Origin: Acinetobacter geminorum
Lineage (GTDB): Bacteria; Pseudomonadota; Gammaproteobacteria; Pseudomonadales; Moraxellaceae
Direction: 5' to 3'
Assembly: GCF_013009345.1 (NCBI RefSeq)
Contig: NZ_JABELE010000009.1
Span: 134,052 to 198,051 of the forward strand
Length of the DNA stretch: 64,000 bases
The notes under the pieces: model-generated
What the model was told of the DNA's origin: nothing
What the model saw: the letters and a program-made list of their open reading frames with translations, nothing else
Database searches by the model: none
Position numbers and translations under genes: made by a program
Shown: positions 43,518-52,894 of the stretch, piece by piece
How positions within the stretch are numbered: the stretch's first letter is position 1
Layout: each line of letters opens with the position of its first letter

Positions 43518-44528
43518 ATGGAAAAACTGAAATATTATTGGTTTTACCCTTTACCTTTCCTCATGATTTTTATCTCGCTGCTTATTGGGCCAACTCAGAC
43601 CTTGAGTGCATGGGACTATACGCTGTGGGGTGTACAAGCAGTTTTTGGTACACCTTATTTTGATGCAGAACAATTTAGACTGATGCAGAACATTATTATG
43701 AATGTCAGATTGCCCAGAATTTTACTGACCTTTATGGTGGGAGCTGCATTAGCAACCGCGGGTAATGGTTTGCAGGCATTGTTTCGTAATCCATTGGTCG
43801 ATTCTTATGTGCTTGGTATTTCATCTGGCGCTGCGTTCGGTGCAGCCTTGGCACTTTCTTTAAGTTGGCTTTCACCCAATCTATCAGCCTTTATTTTTGG
43901 CGTTTGTGCTGTTGGCTTAACGTATTTATTTGCGCATCAAAAACATGAAAGCCAGACGTCTTTAGTGATGGTGATTTTATCAGGCATGATTGTTTCGGGG
44001 CTGTTTTTGGCAGGACTTACAGTTATTCAATACTTAAGTGATCCATTTAAATTACAAGCGATCGTGCAATGGACCATGGGCAACTTACATCAGGCGTCTT
44101 GGCAAAAGGTCCAATATGCCGTGCTACCGATCTGTATTGGCCTTGTCGGATTATTTGCGATGCGTTGGCGATTAAACTTGATGGCACTTGGTGCTGAAGA
44201 AGCGCAGGCTGTGGGTGTTAACCCAAGATGGGAACAACTGCTTTTAATTGCTCTAGTCACAGTATGTACGTCAACTTCTGTAGCCGCTGCAGGCATTATT
44301 AGTCTATATGGGCTCTTTATGCCGCATATTGTGAGAATGTTGGTTGGGCCAGATCACCGCTATAGTATTCCTGCCAATATGGTGTTGGGCGGTAGTTTTC
44401 TACTCATGATTGATAACTTTTCTCGGGTTTTACTTACGTTTGAAATACCGATTGGTATTTTTACCATGCTACTTGGCGCGCCATTTTTCTTATTATTAAT
44501 GAAAACACAGAGGACTCATTGGGCATGA
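43518..44528 (+). CDS. FecCD-type ABC transporter permease
   Basis: 336 residues with about ten helices. FecCD/BtuC hallmarks include RLPRILLTFMVGAALATAGN, LVDSYVLGISSGAAFGAALA and GIISLYGLFMPHIVRMLVGPDHR. It begins 2 bp after the binding-protein gene and ends in a 4-bp overlap with the ATPase gene. Confidence 0.9.
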   Translation: MEKLKYYWFYPLPFLMIFISLLIGPTQTLSAWDYTLWGVQAVFGTPYFDAEQFRLMQNIIMNVRLPRILLTFMVGAALATAGNGLQALFRNPLVDSYVLGISSGAAFGAALALSLSWLSPNLSAFIFGVCAVGLTYLFAHQKHESQTSLVMVILSGMIVSGLFLAGLTVIQYLSDPFKLQAIVQWTMGNLHQASWQKVQYAVLPICIGLVGLFAMRWRLNLMALGAEEAQAVGVNPRWEQLLLIALVTVCTSTSVAAAGIISLYGLFMPHIVRMLVGPDHRYSIPANMVLGGSFLLMIDNFSRVLLTFEIPIGIFTMLLGAPFFLLLMKTQRTHWA

Positions 44529-45289
44529 TTCAAATTGATCAGTTAAATTATGCCTATGGGCATAAACAGGTTCTTAAAAATATTCATCTGGAGTTTCCTG
44601 AAAATCAGTTTTCCGTCATTTTAGGACGTAATGGCTGCGGAAAATCGACACTTTTTAAGCTGATGACGGGTCTAGAACCCGTAAAAGATGGATTAATCCG
44701 TTACTCTGGAAAACCATTATCGGACTTTAAAGGTAAAGATCGGGCTGCATTGCTCGGCTTTTTACCGCAGTTTCATAAAACCGTATTTCCATTTCTGGTT
44801 AAAGATGTAGTGATTACAGGGCGTGCAGCTTTCAGCAGATATAGGCCTTCAAAGTCAGATTGGGAACGTGTAGACCAAGCTTTGCTTGATTTAGACATCG
44901 AGCATTTGCGTGACCGTCCTTATACCGAGTTATCGGGTGGCGAAAGACAATTGGTCATGATTGCCCGTATTTTAGTGCAAGCCCCAAAAGTCATTTTGCT
45001 CGATGAGCCAACCAATCATCTCGATGTTTATTACCAGTCTTATTTAATGAAAAAGTTGCGTCAGTTATCGCGGCAAAATTTTACGGTGATTGCGATTATG
45101 CATGATCCCAATTTAGCTTTTTTATTTGCAGATCATCTGTTTTTTATGCGCCAACACGAAGTGGTTAAGCCTGAGTCAAAAACACGAATAACTGATCCAA
45201 AGTTTTTAAAAAGTGTCTATGATGTCGAGTTCCATGAGGCCATGATTCAAGACAAAACCATTGTTATCCCTGATCATTCTTGGCTGTAA
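44525..45289 (+). CDS. ABC transporter ATPase (FepC/BtuD-type)
   Basis: 254 residues. Walker A GRNGCGKST, signature ELSGGERQLVMIARIL, Walker B VILLDEPTNHLD and the switch His in IMHDPN are all intact. The ATG at 44525 overlaps the permease stop as ATGA. It powers the FecCD-type importer. Confidence 0.9.
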   Translation: MIQIDQLNYAYGHKQVLKNIHLEFPENQFSVILGRNGCGKSTLFKLMTGLEPVKDGLIRYSGKPLSDFKGKDRAALLGFLPQFHKTVFPFLVKDVVITGRAAFSRYRPSKSDWERVDQALLDLDIEHLRDRPYTELSGGERQLVMIARILVQAPKVILLDEPTNHLDVYYQSYLMKKLRQLSRQNFTVIAIMHDPNLAFLFADHLFFMRQHEVVKPESKTRITDPKFLKSVYDVEFHEAMIQDKTIVIPDHSWL

Positions 45290-45294
45290 AAAAT

Positions 45295-45783
45295 ATGACA
45301 CTTTACTATCAGTTAGCCGACAAATCAGACTATGAGTCTGCGGTAGAGTTTGCACTTTATACAAGACAGTTGTTATTCCCAGAAATCTATCATGGGCAAG
45401 TTCCCAAAGATTTACAAAATTTTGGGCAATATTATGTCCATGATCCATTGGGCTGCTTCATTACGGTAAAAAATCAAAACCGCATTATTGGCACCATTGC
45501 ATATCGAGCTTATGACCATCGTTTTGATTTAAATTTGCCGATTAATACGGTTGAGGTCGTTAAGTTATTTGTATTGCCTGAATACCGACGTAAGGGCATC
45601 GCGACCCAGCTATGTGACATATTGTTTAGCCATGCCAAAAACCATGCTATTACTAGTTTGTATTTGCATACCCATCCATTTTTGCCAGCGGCTGAAGAAT
45701 TTTGGCGGCTCCAAGGCTTTGATTTGATTAAACGTGAGTGGATTGAGACCTATGACACCATTCACATGAGTAAATCTTTATAG
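45295..45783 (+). CDS. GNAT N-acetyltransferase
   Basis: 162 residues. VVKLFVLPEYRRKGIATQLC is the acetyl-CoA-binding motif A, followed by AEEFWRLQGFDLI (motif B). It comes 5 bp after the ATPase stop in the same direction, so it is probably co-transcribed with the importer. Acetylation of an imported chelate or of a siderophore is possible but unproven. An in-frame TTG at 45280 inside the ATPase end is an alternative start. The 3' end overlaps the convergent AraC gene by 6 bp. Confidence 0.75.
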   Translation: MTLYYQLADKSDYESAVEFALYTRQLLFPEIYHGQVPKDLQNFGQYYVHDPLGCFITVKNQNRIIGTIAYRAYDHRFDLNLPINTVEVVKLFVLPEYRRKGIATQLCDILFSHAKNHAITSLYLHTHPFLPAAEEFWRLQGFDLIKREWIETYDTIHMSKSL

Positions 45784-46569
45784 TGCTTTATCATGCGCAT
45801 GAAATCTTTTTTGAAAATGGGTAGGCGGATAACCCATAATTTTACTGAACATTGCGGTAAAAGCTGCCGAGTGTTCATAGCCCAAGCTAAAAGCAATTTC
45901 AGTAATTGAGATATTTGCTTTTAACGCATTTAAAGCATAGATGATGCAGACTCGATTACGCCAAGCCTGAAAGGACATGCCAGTTTCAGACTTAAACCAG
46001 CGGTGAAAAGTCCGTTCACTTTTATTGTGTTCATGTGCCCAATCTTTAGGACTACTATGAATATCAGGATGCTGCATAAACTCGGCACATTGTTTAGATA
46101 GTAAGGTGTTATGAGGCAATGGAATAAACAGAGGCAGGGCGGCTGGTGCAGCTTCTAACTCATATAACAATAAATCGATAAGAGCGCCGTCACGTCCTGA
46201 ATGCTGGTAGTCAACAGGTAGCTGATTAGCCTGAATGAGCAGTTGATGTAACAAAGGCGAGACTTGTATAACCTCGCAATAGTTTGCTTGTCTTGGTGCA
46301 TGGTCCGCTTCTATATACAAACTATAAGTACTGATTTTAGATAGCCATACCCGATGTGGTTTGCCAGCGGGTATCCATACACCGCTGTACGGTAATACGA
46401 GCCATTGTCCATCTTCAGTTTCAACTTTCATAAGGCCTTTGGGTGCATATAAGAACTGAGCACGGCGATGGCTATGCGTATCTAACAAGGTATCAGCAGG
46501 ATAATCTGATCCTAATGCTAGAACTGCTTGTGGTAGATGGTCTACGTGGTTAATTGGAATATTACGCAT
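45778..46569 (-). CDS. AraC family regulator
   Basis: 263 residues. The N-terminal cupin (DTHSHRRAQFLYAPKGLMKV, PAGKPHRVWLS) has the DTHSH-R-Q metal-like motif of the AraC/CdhR group. The C-terminal double helix-turn-helix is NKSERTFHRWFKSETGMSFQ and ISITEIAFSLGYEHSAAFTA. It is divergent from the TauE/SafE permease at 46668, its likely target. Confidence 0.85.
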   Translation of the reverse strand: MRNIPINHVDHLPQAVLALGSDYPADTLLDTHSHRRAQFLYAPKGLMKVETEDGQWLVLPYSGVWIPAGKPHRVWLSKISTYSLYIEADHAPRQANYCEVIQVSPLLHQLLIQANQLPVDYQHSGRDGALIDLLLYELEAAPAALPLFIPLPHNTLLSKQCAEFMQHPDIHSSPKDWAHEHNKSERTFHRWFKSETGMSFQAWRNRVCIIYALNALKANISITEIAFSLGYEHSAAFTAMFSKIMGYPPTHFQKRFHAHDKAL

Positions 46570-46667
46570 ATATTTTTGGCTGAAATAAATAAAAAGATGG
46601 CTTTTCTACGTTAGTTTGCCATAGAGCTATTTTATATCATGCCTCTATAAACGTGAGGAAGATATTC

Positions 46668-47477
46668 ATGCTATATGAGCTATTTTTATTTGGACTACTT
46701 TCGGGCGTAACCACTTGGTTATTTGGCTTTGGCGGCGGCTTTGTTGCTGTGCCTTTGCTTTACACCGTCATTCTTCAAAAGTGGGGCAATGAAAGCAGTG
46801 TCGGCATACATGCAATGCAAATCGCGGTGGCCACATCTGCATTTGTGATGTTGTGCTCGGCAAGTTTTGCAACTTTTCGACACTATCGTTCGGGACATAT
46901 AGATTGGCAAAAGATCCATTTTTTATGGAGTGGTATTGCACTAGGTGGGGTTGTTGGTGCGGTAATGGCCTCATTGTTTAATGGAAATTGGCTTCGCTGG
47001 ATATTTATGGGCTATGTGTTTGTAACGATTCTTGATTGTTATTTCCGACCTGGGTTTATGGTGACATCAAAACAAAAGCAACACTATGGTCAAAATAGTG
47101 AACTCATTAAAGGTGGAATTATTGGCTGGGTTGGAGCGCTTTTAGGTGTAGGAGGAAGTGTAATGACAGTTCCTTTATTACGGCGGCGGGGTAGTTCTAT
47201 GGCAGAGGCTGCTGCTATTGCAAATATTCTCACGCTGCCTTTGTCTTTGACTGCAACGCTTACCTATTGTTTATTGTCACTTTGGCAATCTGAATGGGTA
47301 CCAAGTGGATTCATTGGTCTGATCTGGTTTGAAGCTGCATTATTCTTGGTTGTGGGAACATGGATCGGGCTATATTTTTCAGAAAAATTTATTTCAAAAC
47401 TACCGGATTTATGGCGAGCAAAGTTGTATCCACTACTTCTAATAATAGTTTTACTCGTCATGCTTTTTGTAAATTAA
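46668..47477 (+). CDS. TauE/SafE family permease
   Basis: 269 residues, about eight helices. GVTTWLFGFGGGFVAVPLLY and GALLGVGGSVMTVPLLRRRG are the two repeated family motifs. TauE/SafE proteins export or import sulfonates, sulfite or related anions. GAGGAAG at 46655 supports the ATG at 46668 over an upstream GTG. Confidence 0.85.
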   Translation: MLYELFLFGLLSGVTTWLFGFGGGFVAVPLLYTVILQKWGNESSVGIHAMQIAVATSAFVMLCSASFATFRHYRSGHIDWQKIHFLWSGIALGGVVGAVMASLFNGNWLRWIFMGYVFVTILDCYFRPGFMVTSKQKQHYGQNSELIKGGIIGWVGALLGVGGSVMTVPLLRRRGSSMAEAAAIANILTLPLSLTATLTYCLLSLWQSEWVPSGFIGLIWFEAALFLVVGTWIGLYFSEKFISKLPDLWRAKLYPLLLIIVLLVMLFVN

Positions 47478-47595
47478 TTTTTTATTTCAATTGCTTGAAG
47501 AATAATCTCTCTTAAAAATCGAATCTCAAAATGCTCTAAAACTGCAAATTTTATGTCTTAAATGGCTTTGGAAAAAGTTTGAAAATTAGACTTGA

Positions 47596-47626
47596 AATAT
47601 ATAGTGGCTTTATGCCACTATATATT
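47596..47626. promoter_or_regulatory. 13-bp inverted repeat upstream of NAD salvage operon (candidate NrtR operator)
   Basis: AATATATAGTGGC (47596-47608) and GCCACTATATATT (47614-47626) are perfect reverse complements around a 5-base loop. They lie 33 bp before the PRPP synthetase start. The absence of a T run favours a protein-binding site over a terminator. NrtR is encoded in the same operon. Confidence 0.65.
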
Positions 47627-47658
47627 CATCGAAGGTCATCAGACAAAAAGAGGATGAT

Positions 47659-48543
47659 ATGGCTATCCAGCTTTTAGATGCGGCAAGAAATGAAATCCCA
47701 GTGAAATTCACGCAGTTTTCTGGTGGAGAGCGTCATGTTCAGATTGATGAGACAACATTAGGTTCACTATCTGGCAACGTATTGGTTCGCGCCAAAATGA
47801 CCTCAAGTCACGATGTGATGGACTATTTGTTACTTGAAAATATATTGCTGACTCAAGGCTTAACCGTTGACCTAGAAATTCCGTATTTTCCATATGCACG
47901 TCAGGACCGTATTTGTGCAGTAGGCCAAGCATTTTCACTCGATGTTATGACTAAATTACTCAACATCAATGCTGACAAAAAAGCGGGCAAACAAGGCAAG
48001 ATCACTGTTTGGGACTGTCATAGTGAAGTAACGACAGCCTTACTCGCTGCCAATACTTCTTTTAGCGAAGTTGTAAACATCAGTTCAGTCGACATCATCG
48101 CAAAGAGTGAAGCGCTAAGCACATTGTTAAAAGATGAAAAAACAGTGCTGGTTTGCCCAGACAAAGGCGCAAAAGCGCGTACACAAATGGTTGCAGATGC
48201 TTTTAATGGTGAGCGCAAACAACCAATCACTGTTGTTCAGTGTGATAAAAAACGTGACCCAGTGACTGGCAAAATTTTAGGTACGCATGTACATGCGACG
48301 GATTTATCAGGCCTAACAGCGGTCATTACCGATGACATTTGTGATGGCGGTGCAACCTTTATTGGTATTGCTAAAGAACTCCGTCGTCTCAATTGTACTA
48401 AGGTCGTTCTATATGTGACCCACGGTATTTTTAGTAAAGGAATAGAGGTTTTTGATGGGCTGCTTGACCAGCTATTTACCTCGGACAGCTTTCCACAACA
48501 GCCATCAGACAAAATTTCAGTAATTGCTTTTGCAGCAAAATAA
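47659..48543 (+). CDS. prs: Ribose-phosphate pyrophosphokinase (PRPP synthetase-like)
   Basis: 294 residues, slightly shorter than the housekeeping Prs. IPYFPYARQDRICAVGQAF (ATP/R5P region), VCPDKGAKAR and the PRPP loop ITDDICDGGATF are present. It makes PRPP from ribose 5-phosphate and ATP. Its position directly before a nicotinamide phosphoribosyltransferase suggests a dedicated PRPP supply for NAD salvage rather than the housekeeping enzyme. The ATG follows GAGGATGAT. Confidence 0.85.
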   Translation: MAIQLLDAARNEIPVKFTQFSGGERHVQIDETTLGSLSGNVLVRAKMTSSHDVMDYLLLENILLTQGLTVDLEIPYFPYARQDRICAVGQAFSLDVMTKLLNINADKKAGKQGKITVWDCHSEVTTALLAANTSFSEVVNISSVDIIAKSEALSTLLKDEKTVLVCPDKGAKARTQMVADAFNGERKQPITVVQCDKKRDPVTGKILGTHVHATDLSGLTAVITDDICDGGATFIGIAKELRRLNCTKVVLYVTHGIFSKGIEVFDGLLDQLFTSDSFPQQPSDKISVIAFAAK

Positions 48544-48554
48544 AGAGAACAAAG

Positions 48555-50048
48555 ATGACGATTAAACTTAATCCATTAAACGCTATCGATTTTTATAAAG
48601 CTGATCACAGACGTCAGTATCCAGTAGGTACAGAGTACGTGTACGCAAACTTTACGCCGCGTTCATCTCGACTCGCTAAAATGCTGCCTGACTTTGACGA
48701 TAAAGTTGTGTTCTTTGGTCTTCAGGGTTTTATCAAACACTTTTTAATAGATACATGGAATGAAGGCTTTTTCAAGCAACCTAAAGACAAAGTAGTGGCT
48801 GCATACAAACGCCGTATGGATAGTTCATTAGGTGAAGGCGCTGTACCAGTCGATCACATTGAAGCGTTACATGACTTGGGTTATTTACCATTACGCATTA
48901 AAGCATTGCCAGAAGGTAGCCGCGTCAATATGCGTGTACCTGTGCTCACCGTAATTAATACCGACCCGCGTTTCTTTTGGTTAACTAACTATATTGAAAC
49001 CGTATTAAGTGCTGAACTTTGGAAAAGCTGTACTACGGCCACTATTGCCTATGAATACAAACGCTTATTAACTCAATACGCCGTAAAAACTGGCGCACCA
49101 CTCGATTTTGTGCCTGTGCAAGGACACGATTTTAGTAGCCGTGGCATGAGTGGAGTTTATGATGCTGCTCAGTCTGGTGTGGGTCACTTAACTAGTTTTA
49201 TTGGAACAGACTCGGTTGCTTCAATTGACTACGCAGAAGAATATTACAATGCCACAGGGGTGATTGGAGTTTCTGTACCAGCGACCGAACACAGTGTGAT
49301 GTGTATGGGCACAGAAGACAGTGAGCTAGAAACATTTAAGCGTTTAATCTGTGAGCTTTACCCGTCAGGTGTTGTCAGTATCGTGTCTGATACTTGGGAC
49401 TTTTGGCGAGTGATTACAGAATTTACGGTGGCTTTAAAACCTGAAATTCTGGCAAGACAACTGAATGCTTTAGGCTTGGCTAAATTAGTTTTCCGTCCAG
49501 ACTCTGGTGACCCTGTTAAAATTATTTGCGGCGACCCAGACGCCAAAGTCGGCAGCCCAGCCTACAAAGGTGCGGTTGAATGTTTATGGGAAGTGTTTGG
49601 TGGTACAACAACTGAGCAAGGCTATAAAGTGCTTAATGAGCGTGTTGGTTTAATTTATGGTGACTCGATTACTCTAGACCGTGCACAGCATATTCTAGAA
49701 GGGCTAGAAGCCAAAGGTTTTGCTTCAAACAATTTGGTGTTTGGTATAGGAAGTTTTACCTATAACTACTTAACTCGCGATACTTTTGGATTTGCTATGA
49801 AAGCGACTTGGGGACAAGTGAATGGGGTAGGCCGTGAGTTGTTTAAAGACCCAATTACTGACTCAGGCGTTAAAAAATCTGCGAAAGGTCTATTACGCAT
49901 CGAAGAAAGTGAAAATGGCTTTACTTTGTTTGATGAGCAAACAGCCGAACAAGAACAAGGCGGAGCACTAAAAACCGTCTTTGAAAATGGTAAACTTCAA
50001 TATGAGTGTACTTTGGATCAAATACGTGAGCGTTTATCCATCGCATAA
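48555..50048 (+). CDS. nadV: Nicotinamide phosphoribosyltransferase (NadV/NAMPT type)
   Basis: 497 residues, close to the length of human NAMPT and bacterial NadV. YKADHRRQYPVGTEYVYANF, VQGHDFSSRGMSG, SVPATEHSVMC and FRPDSGDPVKI are family blocks with the phosphoribosyl and active-site residues. It converts nicotinamide and PRPP to NMN, bypassing deamidation. It is 11 bp after the PRPP synthetase gene. Confidence 0.9.
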   Translation: MTIKLNPLNAIDFYKADHRRQYPVGTEYVYANFTPRSSRLAKMLPDFDDKVVFFGLQGFIKHFLIDTWNEGFFKQPKDKVVAAYKRRMDSSLGEGAVPVDHIEALHDLGYLPLRIKALPEGSRVNMRVPVLTVINTDPRFFWLTNYIETVLSAELWKSCTTATIAYEYKRLLTQYAVKTGAPLDFVPVQGHDFSSRGMSGVYDAAQSGVGHLTSFIGTDSVASIDYAEEYYNATGVIGVSVPATEHSVMCMGTEDSELETFKRLICELYPSGVVSIVSDTWDFWRVITEFTVALKPEILARQLNALGLAKLVFRPDSGDPVKIICGDPDAKVGSPAYKGAVECLWEVFGGTTTEQGYKVLNERVGLIYGDSITLDRAQHILEGLEAKGFASNNLVFGIGSFTYNYLTRDTFGFAMKATWGQVNGVGRELFKDPITDSGVKKSAKGLLRIEESENGFTLFDEQTAEQEQGGALKTVFENGKLQYECTLDQIRERLSIA

Positions 50049-50057
50049 CTGAGTTTA

Positions 50058-50087
50058 GATGAGCCGTTGCATGAATATCGGCTCATC
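50058..50087 (+). promoter_or_regulatory. Intra-operon hairpin between nadV and nrtR
   Basis: GATGAGCCG (50058-50066) pairs perfectly with CGGCTCATC (50079-50087), followed by ATTTTCATT. It could be a weak terminator or a processing site lowering nrtR expression. Confidence 0.5.
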
Positions 50088-50108
50088 ATTTTCATTGAGA
50101 GACTGAAC

Positions 50109-50876
50109 GTGACTATTCAAACTGAACAAGAATTCCTTGCCAGTTATGATCGCCGAGATTATGACGCACCTTTACTCACAGTCGATATGGCTATTTTCTC
50201 GGTATTTAATGGTCAGTTACAGGTATTACTCATTAAGCGGCCCAACTTTCCAGCCAAAGACCAATGGGCTTTACCGGGTGGTTTTGCCGATTTAACCCAT
50301 GATCAAGATTTGATGGCCACGGCTTATCGTAAGCTGGTCGAAAAAACAGGGATTGCTTCACCTTACTTGGAACAAGTTGCCTCTGTGGGTAATGCCAAAC
50401 GTGACCCGCGTGGCTGGGCAGTAACCATTTTGTATTTTGCATTAATTGATTTTAATGCCTATCAACATCAAGCTTTGGCTGAGTACAGCGAATGGGTGCC
50501 TGTAGCAAAAGCACAAGATTTGGCATTGGCGTTTGATCATAATGAATTGCTCAGCTTAGCTTTAGAGCGTTTAACCAGTAAAACTCGCTATACCGCATTG
50601 CCAGCCAGTCTAATGCCCGAGTTATTTACACTGACCGAGCTGCAGACTATTTATGAAATTATTCTTGGGCAATCCTTAGATAAAAAAGCATTCAGGCGCC
50701 GTATGATAGAAGCTGGCGCAGTTGAAGAAACTAGTCAAAGTAAAATTGTGGGCAAACGACCAGCTCAGCTTTACCGCTATGCACTCGATTCTTTTGATTT
50801 TATATTCCCACGTTCACTCGAATTACCAAGAAATAAAGAGGGTGAAGACAAGCAAAACAATGAGCTTTCTGACTAG
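50109..50876 (+). CDS. nrtR: NrtR-type Nudix regulator of NAD metabolism
   Basis: 255 residues. An N-terminal Nudix-fold domain (QVLLIKRPNFPAKDQWALPG, then GFADLTHDQDL...YRKLVEKTG) has lost the acidic catalytic residues of the Nudix box, as is typical for NrtR. The C-terminal winged helix (LPASLMPELFTLTELQTIYE, FRRRMIEAGAVEE) binds DNA. NrtR represses NAD salvage genes and is released by ADP-ribose-type ligands. The operon context supports the call. I chose the GTG at 50109, preceded by GAGAG. Confidence 0.85.
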   Translation: MTIQTEQEFLASYDRRDYDAPLLTVDMAIFSVFNGQLQVLLIKRPNFPAKDQWALPGGFADLTHDQDLMATAYRKLVEKTGIASPYLEQVASVGNAKRDPRGWAVTILYFALIDFNAYQHQALAEYSEWVPVAKAQDLALAFDHNELLSLALERLTSKTRYTALPASLMPELFTLTELQTIYEIILGQSLDKKAFRRRMIEAGAVEETSQSKIVGKRPAQLYRYALDSFDFIFPRSLELPRNKEGEDKQNNELSD

Positions 50877-50949
50877 CGCATCTTGATGCACTTTTGATTT
50901 ATAATGCCGCGCTTATGATTGATGTCATGTTTTAATCAGCGCTTTGCCT

Positions 50950-52344
50950 ATGTCACACGTTTCTCCCTGCTTCCAGCAAAACCAGTTTTTTGTGTTGGCG
51001 GAATATCTCACTTCACTGCATGAAATTTATCCTGTGAAACATGAGTTTGCAGGATATCCGGCTGCAATGACATTGGTAGATCGCGTACATTCAGATCATG
51101 ATATTGCTCCGCTTGAAGCCAGCAAAAGTTATCCTGACTCAATCGATAAAGTCTTACACTTTTCAGGTAAGGCCCGAGACATACAAGACTTTGAGCATTT
51201 TTTAGAGCAAGCTCAAACAGCCAATATTCAAAACTTGTTATTGCTTACAGGCGATAAACTAAAAGAGCATCATAATGGTCGAGATGGACAGCCGCGTAGT
51301 CGTTACCTAGAGTCGGTAAACGCCGTAATGGCTGCCAAGCAACACGGCGGGTTTCGTATTGGGGTTGCTTTTAACCCATTTAAATATGTTGAAGCTGAGC
51401 GTGATGCACAGTACTTAAAACTACATAAGAAAATTAAAGCAGGTGCTGACTTTATCATTACGCAATTGGGCTATGACATTGAGGCTTTAAAACAAGCCAA
51501 ATCATTTTTAACGAAGCATACTTATTCACAGCAAATACTGGCTTGTGTGATGCCTCTGACTTTAGGCCGTGCTAACTTCATGGTAAAGCATAAAGTTGCA
51601 GGTATTGTGATTACCCCACACATGCTAAAAGTCTTGGCAGATGAAAAACAGGCAGGGCATACAGACCGAGTTTATTTACGCTGCGCTTTACAGATTTTGA
51701 TATGTAAACACTTAGGGTATGCAGGAATTCATTTATCTGCTTGCCATAAGCCAGAAGAGCAAATGCTGCTTGAAAGCTACATTGAGCAATACAGACATCT
51801 GGAGCTTGAAGCCTTAGAAGAGCTTTGGAATTCACTTTGGCAAGTCACCACAGGCAAAGAGTTTTCACCTGAAATTGCTCGTTTTTCGCGTCAGCCAACA
51901 CCTAAACAAATAATTAAATATCGCCAGCTGCATGTTATGCATGAAGCAATGTTTGGATCAAAAATTGCTAAAGGCGTTGGACGCTTTATTTTTAAAGCAT
52001 CTTTTTGGGAAAATGCTTTAGTAGCCAAAGTACTACTTAAAGCAGAAGTGTTGAGTAAACATAGCCTAGTCGGTTGTGAAAGCTGTGGTCAGTGTCGCCT
52101 AAGTGACACTTTATATATATGCCCTGAAACGTGTCCAAAAGGTTTAGCCAACGGGCCGTGTGGCGGAACAACTTTAGACCGCTGTGAATTTGGTGACCGT
52201 GAGTGTATTCATTCAGTCAAAGCAAGACTTGCCAAAGCGGTTGAACAAACCGATGTCTTAAAAGAAAAACTCATTCCTACAGTAGCGATTGAAACGAGAG
52301 GAACCAGCTCTTGGAAAAATTGGTATTTAGCGACAGAGGTTTAA
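50950..52344 (+). CDS. Methylenetetrahydrofolate reductase-like protein with MTHFR C-terminal zinc-type domain
   Basis: 464 residues. A TIM-barrel MetF-like part (LVDRVHSDHDIAPLEASKSY, IGVAFNPFKY, LITQ-like FIITQLGYDI) is followed by the Cys-rich MTHFR-C domain: GCESCGQCRLSDTLYICPET then CPKGLANGPCGG. Such proteins are linked to folate one-carbon metabolism in varied bacteria, but the precise reaction is unsettled. The usual MetF flavin motifs are only partly recognisable. It follows nrtR by 73 bp, and a link with NAD metabolism is unproven. Confidence 0.8.
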   Translation: MSHVSPCFQQNQFFVLAEYLTSLHEIYPVKHEFAGYPAAMTLVDRVHSDHDIAPLEASKSYPDSIDKVLHFSGKARDIQDFEHFLEQAQTANIQNLLLLTGDKLKEHHNGRDGQPRSRYLESVNAVMAAKQHGGFRIGVAFNPFKYVEAERDAQYLKLHKKIKAGADFIITQLGYDIEALKQAKSFLTKHTYSQQILACVMPLTLGRANFMVKHKVAGIVITPHMLKVLADEKQAGHTDRVYLRCALQILICKHLGYAGIHLSACHKPEEQMLLESYIEQYRHLELEALEELWNSLWQVTTGKEFSPEIARFSRQPTPKQIIKYRQLHVMHEAMFGSKIAKGVGRFIFKASFWENALVAKVLLKAEVLSKHSLVGCESCGQCRLSDTLYICPETCPKGLANGPCGGTTLDRCEFGDRECIHSVKARLAKAVEQTDVLKEKLIPTVAIETRGTSSWKNWYLATEV

Positions 52345-52407
52345 GATTTAAAAACCATACTTGTTTCAGTTAAAATATGCTCAACAGAATTTTATTGACT
52401 TAAATTA

Positions 52408-52599
52408 ATGCAAAATCAAAATGATCCAATTCATAATATAGAGCAATTAGATGCTGAAAATGAGCAAAAGCAAGAAAACTCGGTGCTTAATTCTGTAAAT
52501 CCTGATCCAGTTGATGTAACAGACTTAATTATTGAGATCGGGAAAGATGTAGTAGATTTTGCATCTTCTATTTTTGATAACATCGATATAAATTTTTGA
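52408..52599 (+). CDS. 63-residue acidic hypothetical protein
   Basis: A small acidic protein (NSVNPDPVDVTDLIIEIGKD, VVDFASSIFDNIDINF). The N-terminal half is polar and Asn/Gln-rich; the C-terminal half could form an amphipathic helix. I see no strong ribosome-binding site and no family. Confidence 0.45.
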   Translation: MQNQNDPIHNIEQLDAENEQKQENSVLNSVNPDPVDVTDLIIEIGKDVVDFASSIFDNIDINF

Positions 52600-52650
52600 T
52601 TTTTGAGCTATCTATAGTGAGTTTTACGCAAATATGGAATAAGAAATTTA

Positions 52651-52834
52651 ATGTCACTTTGTGATCTTGCCACTATAAAGAAGATTAGAAAATTCTTTAA
52701 TGACAATTTTGAGCAATCCGAAACATTACGAGTGTGGCAAGCAGAATTATAAGAAGTTGCTGTGATAATTTTAAGATTTAATAATTGCTAATGGAGTAAC
52801 TCTAGAAGAAATTTTTAGTGATTTAAATCAGTAA
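52651..52834 (+). pseudogene. Broken small gene
   Basis: The frame from the ATG at 52651 reads MSLCDLATIKKIRKFFNDNF, then EQSETLRVWQAEL and a TAA. Beyond the stop the same frame gives EVAVII, and a shifted frame yields NGVTLEEIFSDLNQ before a TAA at 52832-52834. Together these look like one helical protein of about 60 residues, damaged by a stop and a frameshift. The ending resembles small nucleoid-type helices, but I cannot name the family. A terminator follows. Confidence 0.4.
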
Positions 52835-52866
52835 AAAATGATCCGTAAATTGTCTAATTTCTAAAT

Positions 52867-52894
52867 AAAAAAGAGTTAAAAGTAACTCTTTTTT
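52867..52894 (+). terminator. Rho-independent terminator
   Basis: AAAAAAGAGTTA/TAACTCTTTTTT perfect stem with an AAAG loop. Confidence 0.8.
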
